Assembly (NCBI GenBank): GCA_002335605.1
Contig: BEDY01000004.1
Coordinates: forward strand, 248,001 to 312,000
Origin: Prillingera fragicola
Taxonomy: Eukaryota > Basidiomycota > Tremellomycetes > Trichosporonales > Trichosporonaceae
Reading direction: 5' to 3'
DNA length: 64,000 nucleotides
The translations under genes were made by a program, and so were the position numbers. Below, in pieces: positions 58,984 to 64,000 of the stretch; position 1 is the first letter of the stretch; each line of letters begins with the position of its first letter. The notes beneath the pieces are model-generated. The model did no database searches. It was not told the DNA's origin and worked only from the letters and a program-made list of their open reading frames with translations.

Positions 58984-61178
58984 ATGTATCATTCTTATGT
59001 CCGGATCCTGCTGATCTCCTTGGCGATTATTACTCTGTGCGTCACGCCTGCAGCGTCAGCTTCGCCTGACCGACTCAACCTTGTGCCGTTACCGGCGAAA
59101 TACAGCATTGGAGACACGGTCGTCTGCCTGAGTCATGACTTTGCCATCAAGTTTGAGGGCCCAGTCTCGCGCGACCTCCAGAATGCTGTCACGGGCGCCG
59201 AGGCCAACATCAAGAGGAGCAAGCATCGTTTCCTGTCGCCGACCCACGGCACCGAATTCTTCAAGAAAAGCGGATGTGTCCGAGAGATTTCATCCCTTAT
59301 CGTCACCACCCTGGTGAACGGCTCAATCATGGACAACGCAGTGAAGCCTATTGAAGAGCGGGCGGACACTGAAGGCTATAATCTCACCATTCCTGTCTCT
59401 GGTGTGGCATATTTGTCCGCTAATACAGCACTAGGAGCCTTCCGCGGACTCGCGACGTTTGAGAGCGTGTTCTTCAAGGCTCAAGTTTTGATGGGGTCTG
59501 AGCAGTACGATCCTCAGTTGCCGCTTGCATTTGGGACAGAGCTGAGGTCATACGCACCATTTGCACCATACGACATCCATGACTGGCCTGCGTTTGCCTG
59601 GCGGTCTTTCATGCTGGACACATCGAGGCACTACTTCAGCATTGGCAGCCTGAAGAAGCTCCTGGATGCCATGGCGTTTGTCAAGGTAAGCCGTATATCT
59701 GCTTGGCTGATTATCTCAGCTTAATGTCTTTCACTGGCATATCACCGACGCCAATGCTTGGCCACTGGTGCTGGACGATTTTCCAGAGCTGGCGACCCAG
59801 GGGGCGATTGACCAGGAAGCTGTCTATACAGAACAAGACGTCAAATGTATAACGCAGTACGCGGGAGAGGTAAGATAATTAATATTTTCGAGTCTGACAG
59901 CAGCGTGGCATTGACGTCGTGCTGGAAGTCGACACGCCTGGCCACAGTGCCAGCATTGCTCTCAGTCATCCAGACTACATAGCATGTCACGATCGTCGAC
60001 CGTACGAGCCGTGGGCCAACCAACCGCCGTCCGGTCAGCTTCGATACGCTGACAGCGAGGTGCAAGACTTTACGGCGAAGATATATCGCGGCGCGATGCC
60101 GCTCACGCGCAGTCGGTATTTTGCCACTGGAGGCGACGAGCTGAGCAGGCGTTGCATGCTAGAGGATAAGCCAACTACCGACATTCTCAAAGCAAAGGGA
60201 TGGTCGCTTGACGATGCTCTGGACGAGTTTACCAAAAGAACGCACCGCACTCTGCTGGACAAAGGTGTGACGCCAGTTGTCTGGCAAGAAATGGTGAGGC
60301 CAAAGCGTTTACGTTGCTAACGTCAGGTTCTCACCCAGGGCAGCGTCTCTGCTCTCGACAAAAGCACCGACATTCTCAAAGCAAAGGGATGGTCGCTTGA
60401 CGATGCTCTGGACGAGTTTACCAAAAGAACGCACCGCACTCTGCTGGACAAAGGTGTGACGCCAGTTGTCTGGCAAGAAATGGTGAGGCCAAAGCGTTTA
60501 CGTTGCTAACGTCAGGTTCTCACCCAGGGCAGCGTCTCTGCTCTCGACAAAAGCACCATTGTAAAAGTTTGGATTGACAGCAGCGACGTCCATGCCGTGT
60601 TGGACAAGGGGTTTCGCCTAGTCCATGCGTCATCCGACTACTTTTATCTGGCGAGTTTGTTGTTGACCCTTGTTGCTGACGACGCAGGATTGCGGCCAAG
60701 GTGGCTGGGTCAATGGTGCGAATAGTTGGTGCGAGCCCTTTAAAACTTGGCAACGCATGTACTCGTGAGTGAGCGGCCAAGTGACCAGCCAAGCCAACGG
60801 CACAGCTTTGACCCTTTGATTAATATGTCATTGACACAACGCGCGCTCATTCTAGGAGGTAAGGGCTTGAAACCAACGAGCAGCCCTGATTTCAGGTCAA
60901 GCATCGCTCTGGACAGAACAGACCGACGAGTCCAATCTCGAGCCACAAGTGTGGCCCCGCGCTGCGGCTGCGGCTGATCTCTGGTGGACAGGTGATAGCC
61001 ACGAGAGTTACCCGCGAGGTGCGTTGATGGTTGAACTCGTCTGACAGCAGACTGGATCAAGGCTTTGGGCCGTATGCACGACATTCGATACCGTTTGGTC
61101 GATCGCGGTGTTCGGGCGATCCCTCTGCAGGACGAGTGGTGTGCTCGCAATCCTCTTACTTGTGTGTTGAACGGCTAG
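58984..61178 (+). CDS. Secreted GH20 beta-N-acetylhexosaminidase with internal duplication
   Basis: GH20 enzymes release terminal GlcNAc from chitin oligomers and glycans. The ATG at 58984 opens a signal peptide (VRILLISLAIITLCVTPAASA), then the N-terminal subdomain (LNLVPLPAKYSIGDTVVCL). First exon 58984-59685; second 59720-59869; third from 59901. The barrel has FAWRSFMLDTSRHYF, LNVFHWHITDANAWPL, VVLEVDTPGHS, the catalytic pair in YFATGGDEL, TPVVWQEM, IVKVWIDSSD and YFYLDCGQGGWVNG. WTEQTDESNLEPQVWPRAAA and RGVRAIPLQDEWC close it, with the stop at 61178. A 52-residue segment after the catalytic pair (from TDILKAKGWSLDDALDEF to SVSALDKS), including one 33 nt intron, is present twice. The insertion is in frame, so no stop arises, but it adds an extra strand-helix unit to the barrel and could impair folding. 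Convergent with the next gene (58 bp). Confidence 0.9.
60177..60557 (+). repeat. Perfect 189 bp tandem duplication in the hexosaminidase gene
   Basis: Bases 60177-60368 are identical to 60366-60557, a period of 189 (63 x 3). The two copies share a 3-base ACC at the junction, and ACC also flanks the single-copy ends: the CTACCGAC entry and the GCACCATTG exit. This fits duplication at a 3-base microhomology. Each copy holds exon, a complete GT-AG intron starting GTGAGGCC, and exon. No base differs between the copies, so the event is recent or an assembly error. Confidence 0.97.
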
Positions 61179-61236
61179 TGGACAATGCCATATGACAACA
61201 CGTGTTTACCTACAACTCTATGAACATGCGCAGCTT

Positions 61237-61983
61237 CTACAACTTGGCCTTGACATCGTTGGGCACTGGTGGTTTCCAATTCTCGTCGCGATAGACGAGC
61301 GTGGCCGGCGACGTCCCAAAGGCTACAGGAAGAGAGATACCCTGGCGTTAGCTCGACTCTGCGGCGGCAGGTGTACCATCTCGTTGACCGCAATGGCTCG
61401 CAGGATCGTGTAATGGTGAATGGTGTGAAGAGCGCAAAACCAGAGCTGCAGCTGTTAGGGTCGTTCAGAGGAAGTGGCGACGCACCTCGCGACCAAACGT
61501 GCTGGCCATCTTCTGAGTCGTTGGAGTGACAGCGACGACGTCTACTTCGCGCGCAAACTGTCGTGCCAGGTGCGGGGATTGTCCCAGGGAGACGAGATTG
61601 TCCCGCACCCCAGCCATCGACTGTCGGCAAGTTTCGAGGGACGTCGCTACAAGCTTTCGTGACTCTGGAAGTACGGCGTCGTAGTCGATGATAACTCGGT
61701 TCCCACCAAGCGAGGGCGTGAGAAGGGCGTCAAATGTCTCGATTACATGGCGAAAGTGTTTTCCCATGGACCCTCCGGGTAATAGCACACTTGGCCGTAA
61801 AAGTTGCTCGTCAGAGACTACGTGTCGCTCTAGAATGTCTTGACCTGATTCGACGAGTCCGACCGCAAGGTCGAGCAGAGCTCGGGCAGCGTCGTCCTTG
61901 TTGTCGGCAACGGCATTGTTTTGGACAAACAGGCGAGGCTTTGCCTGCAGTGTCAGTGCGATCATGCGCAATAGACCTACCAT
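61237..61983 (-). CDS. DinB-like helical-bundle protein
   Basis: The first exon appears to be the ATG alone (61981-61983), followed by a 36 nt intron with CTGAC-like branch; the second exon then gives AKPRLFVQNNAVADNKDDAA. Next come ALLDLAVGLVESGQDILERH, LPGGSMGKHFRHVIETFDAL, VIIDYDAVLPESRKLVATSL, and after an intron LWFCALHTIHHYTILRAIAV. The end is FGTSPATLVYRDENWKPPVP, finishing at TAG 61237. The GS-x-G-x-H-x-RH and H-x-x-HHY histidines, with the YD-x-x motif between them, form the three-His metal site of a fungal/plant DinB-like family of unknown activity, related to bacterial damage-inducible DinB proteins. Splice sites near the C-terminus are tentative: one donor would be GTCGAG. Confidence 0.7.
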
Positions 61984-63930
61984 GTCTACCAGCCAAGAGC
62001 GACCCGTCCCAGGTGGCGAATGGAGCAAGTGTCAGTACGTTAACCTGAGAATCATAGTGCACAGCGCGATGGGTGGCCATGTGGCATGTGGAGGTGTCCA
62101 CGCGATGGAAGCAAACAGAGGTCTTACGTATGACACATCGTGTTACGTATGGCTTTACCCATCGGAGGTCTGGCGCCGAACATCGGTGTCCATCGTTTCC
62201 GACTCGGCCAGTACAGTGCCTCAAGGTCAATCACGCACGACGAGTGCGTATCGCTTTTCTCAATAGAGTCTTGGCGGGGGACATGGCGACCTTTCTTACT
62301 ACGTATGACACAGTTTAGCCTGCTAGATGCAGACTTGTGCCTCGAGTCTTGGGGACGAATATCATGAGCCACTGTCACTCCCTCCAAGTGTAAGATATGG
62401 TCCGATTCTACTGGGAAGAGTTGCGCCTTGACTAAACATATTGATTGTCAATTTAATTCATGTACAGAACAGCGTGCCAGACGCAGAGTTGTGTTTCGAG
62501 TCTGGGGGACGATTATTCACTGCCACACTCTTGCCACTCTCTTCCAGATTCCAACTTTGCGAGCAACACCATGTCCCCCATGAGCAACATTGGAAAACGT
62601 GTGCTCAACACCTCCACTCGAGTAACGCTGCGGCCCACATAACCGGGAACTCGTCGGCCACGCCCGTGATCTACAGACTTCAGTAAACCATCTTACGCAA
62701 CCTGGTCCGGCGAACGGCGCCGAAGAGGGCCGCAATAGTGGGTCGAGATAGCCGAGACCCAATCAGTAACCCTCTTCGGCGAGCTGATCACAATTTGCAA
62801 AGGGAAAACAGTGGCTTTTACGTTCAAGTCTTGCCTTATTGTCCTGAGTTGTGGGTGGTATGCTCCACTACAGACACCGTTGTCGCACAAACTCCGCCGG
62901 ATCGCAATGGGCTGCGGCGTCGCGGGGCCGAGATGAAGGAGTTCCCTGAATGCGGGCCGAGTGGAGTTGCTTGTGGCTGGAGTGCGGGGGGCAAGGCCTG
63001 GGGGGTTTGGACAATGCCAGACAAAGCCGATGTGGCCGGTGACTATCTCGGTGTGCTTTTGCTGTGTCTGAAAGCCGGAGAAACGATTCTTTGCCTAAAG
63101 GCAAGGCCCAGGTGAGCGCGGCAAATGGGCTCGAGTGTGGTCTTGCTCTGCTCACCCAACGGCCTTGAGCCGTTTTTCGGGCCCCCCTCTTTTTCGTCGC
63201 CGAGGTTTCCTAGTGCCACCTGGCTTCTCGGACTTGGTCGGTTGAGCGGTAGTCAGGTCAAGCCAGGGTAGTGTAGAGACCGAGACGATTTCCGACCTTG
63301 GAGAATGTGCCATATCGAACAACACTGTGCCTGGTGTCTGACATAAGCCGCCGCCAGGATGGACCGTTGTCCCCAGCAGGACGGCGTGACCCTTGAACTC
63401 GTATGCCCGATTGTCCGTCCGCACTGTTCAACCGGGGCGGCTAAGGAATAAGCGCGCTGTATTTGGCTCCTGTTTGTCTTGGCCACGATCAGCTGATGCC
63501 ACGTTGGGGCATTGTCCTGGTATGCCCCGGGCAATGAGAACCCTAGCGCCCATTACCGCAGTAGGCAGGCCCCTTTGGCCTTTGGTTGGGACTCCGCTTT
63601 GAACCCGGCGGCAGCGCCGAAGCCCCACTGCCACTCGTGGGCGGCTGGGAAATTTAGTTGGAGCTGATGCGTACCTGGGGACCTGGGGAGGCAGGCAGGC
63701 AATGCACACGAGCATATTGGTCAGGACCGAATTGGACCCACTTGGGAGAGGCTATAGGGCAGGCAAAAGGGGGCAAGCCGAAGCGGGGCAAAACTCGTCG
63801 CTGGGAGGGTATAAGGACCATCGCATCTTCGTCTTTCGTCAACAACACGTCGCCTTCCTTTCTTAAATCGTTCATTCGACTCTTCATTTCTAGCAACGCC
63901 GTCTAACACGTAACACACACACACTCTGCA
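61984..63930. other. Intergenic, 1.95 kb, with a weak direct repeat
   Basis: No recognisable gene on either strand. A stretch of about 35 bases at 62329-62364 recurs imperfectly at 62477-62512 (shared GCAGA-x-TTGTG and TCGAGTCT-x-GGGGACGA). A second motif, ACGTATGACACA, occurs near 62127 and 62300. G+C-rich frames at 63.1-63.6 kb have no domain. The right end is promoter. Confidence 0.45.
63807..63815 (+). promoter_or_regulatory. TATA-like element of the last gene
   Basis: GGTATAAGG lies about 120 bases upstream of the ATG at 63931. It is followed by CT-rich tracts (CATCTTCGTCTTTCG, CCTTCCTTTCTT) and an ACACACAC run just before the ATG. This arrangement is typical of a strongly expressed fungal gene. 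Inferred from position and motif only. Confidence 0.4.
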
Positions 63931-64000
63931 ATGTCCGAGGTTCACACCAACCCCGAGGTCAAGCCCTCCAACGTCGAGAATGGCTACCAGTCCGGTAACG
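63931..64000 (+). CDS. 5' end of a gene cut by the window edge
   Basis: Only the first 23 codons are present (MSEVHTNPEVKPSNVENGYQ, then SGN), hydrophilic and likely cytosolic. Biased C-ending codons (ACC, CCC, GTC, AAG), a TATA-like element and a CT/CA-rich leader suggest high expression. N-termini like this occur in sugar and other MFS transporters, but that is only a guess; the family cannot be named. Confidence 0.6.
   Translation, partial: MSEVHTNPEVKPSNVENGYQSGN

Overview
The window is nuclear DNA from a basidiomycete fungus, most likely a tremellomycete yeast of the Trichosporonales type. Coding sequence is G+C rich, genes are densely packed on both strands, and most are cut by many 33-60 nt GT-AG introns with CTNAC-like branch points. 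Gene content fits this: a DUF6534 membrane protein, a velvet factor, ERG5, a septation-initiation Cdc14 and a class I HDAC with a long tail. No rRNA, tRNA, CRISPR, intact transposon or viral gene was found. Exon structures were inferred by eye from splice motifs and reading-frame continuity.

Layout. 1-7 kb is gene-poor: a compact velvet regulator (-), one doubtful Myb-like ORF (+), then tropomyosin (+). 7-18 kb is packed: a thioredoxin-like membrane protein (-), a probable Mediator MED5 (-), V-ATPase subunit F (+), SPF27/BCAS2 (-), RPD3 (+) and a Ran1-type kinase (-). A 3.4 kb stretch without recognisable genes (17.6-21.0 kb) precedes an F-BAR/RhoGAP gene whose last exons run in frame into a complete glucosamine-6-phosphate N-acetyltransferase (GNA1). 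Next come CK2 alpha (-), a TBC1D20-like RabGAP (-), the sorting nexin MVP1 (+), a sphingoid-base phosphate phosphatase (+), DUF6534 (+), a TauD/TfdA dioxygenase (-), SIN Cdc14 (-), a small conserved-looking protein (-) and a Cdc1/Ted1-like metallophosphoesterase (-).

From 41 kb: YOP1 (+), ERG5 (+), an MIT-domain protein (+), UBC4 (-), an Sds3-like protein (+), a LEA-like mitochondrial protein (-), a TMEM205-like protein (+), a four-helix membrane protein (-), a GH20 hexosaminidase carrying a fresh in-frame tandem duplication (+), a DinB-like protein (-), and the first 70 bases of another gene.

Themes. Several genes concern cell wall, GlcNAc and membranes (GNA1-RhoGAP, GH20, the GPI-type phosphoesterase, ERG5, the LCB phosphatase, YOP1, MVP1). 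RPD3 and an Sds3-like subunit, usually partners in the Rpd3/Sin3 deacetylase, lie 37 kb apart. Neighbours are mostly divergent or convergent pairs with 50-300 bp spacers. The strongest unusual signals are the RhoGAP-GNA1 fusion, the 189 bp duplication in the hexosaminidase, and splice junctions placed exactly at start or stop codons.
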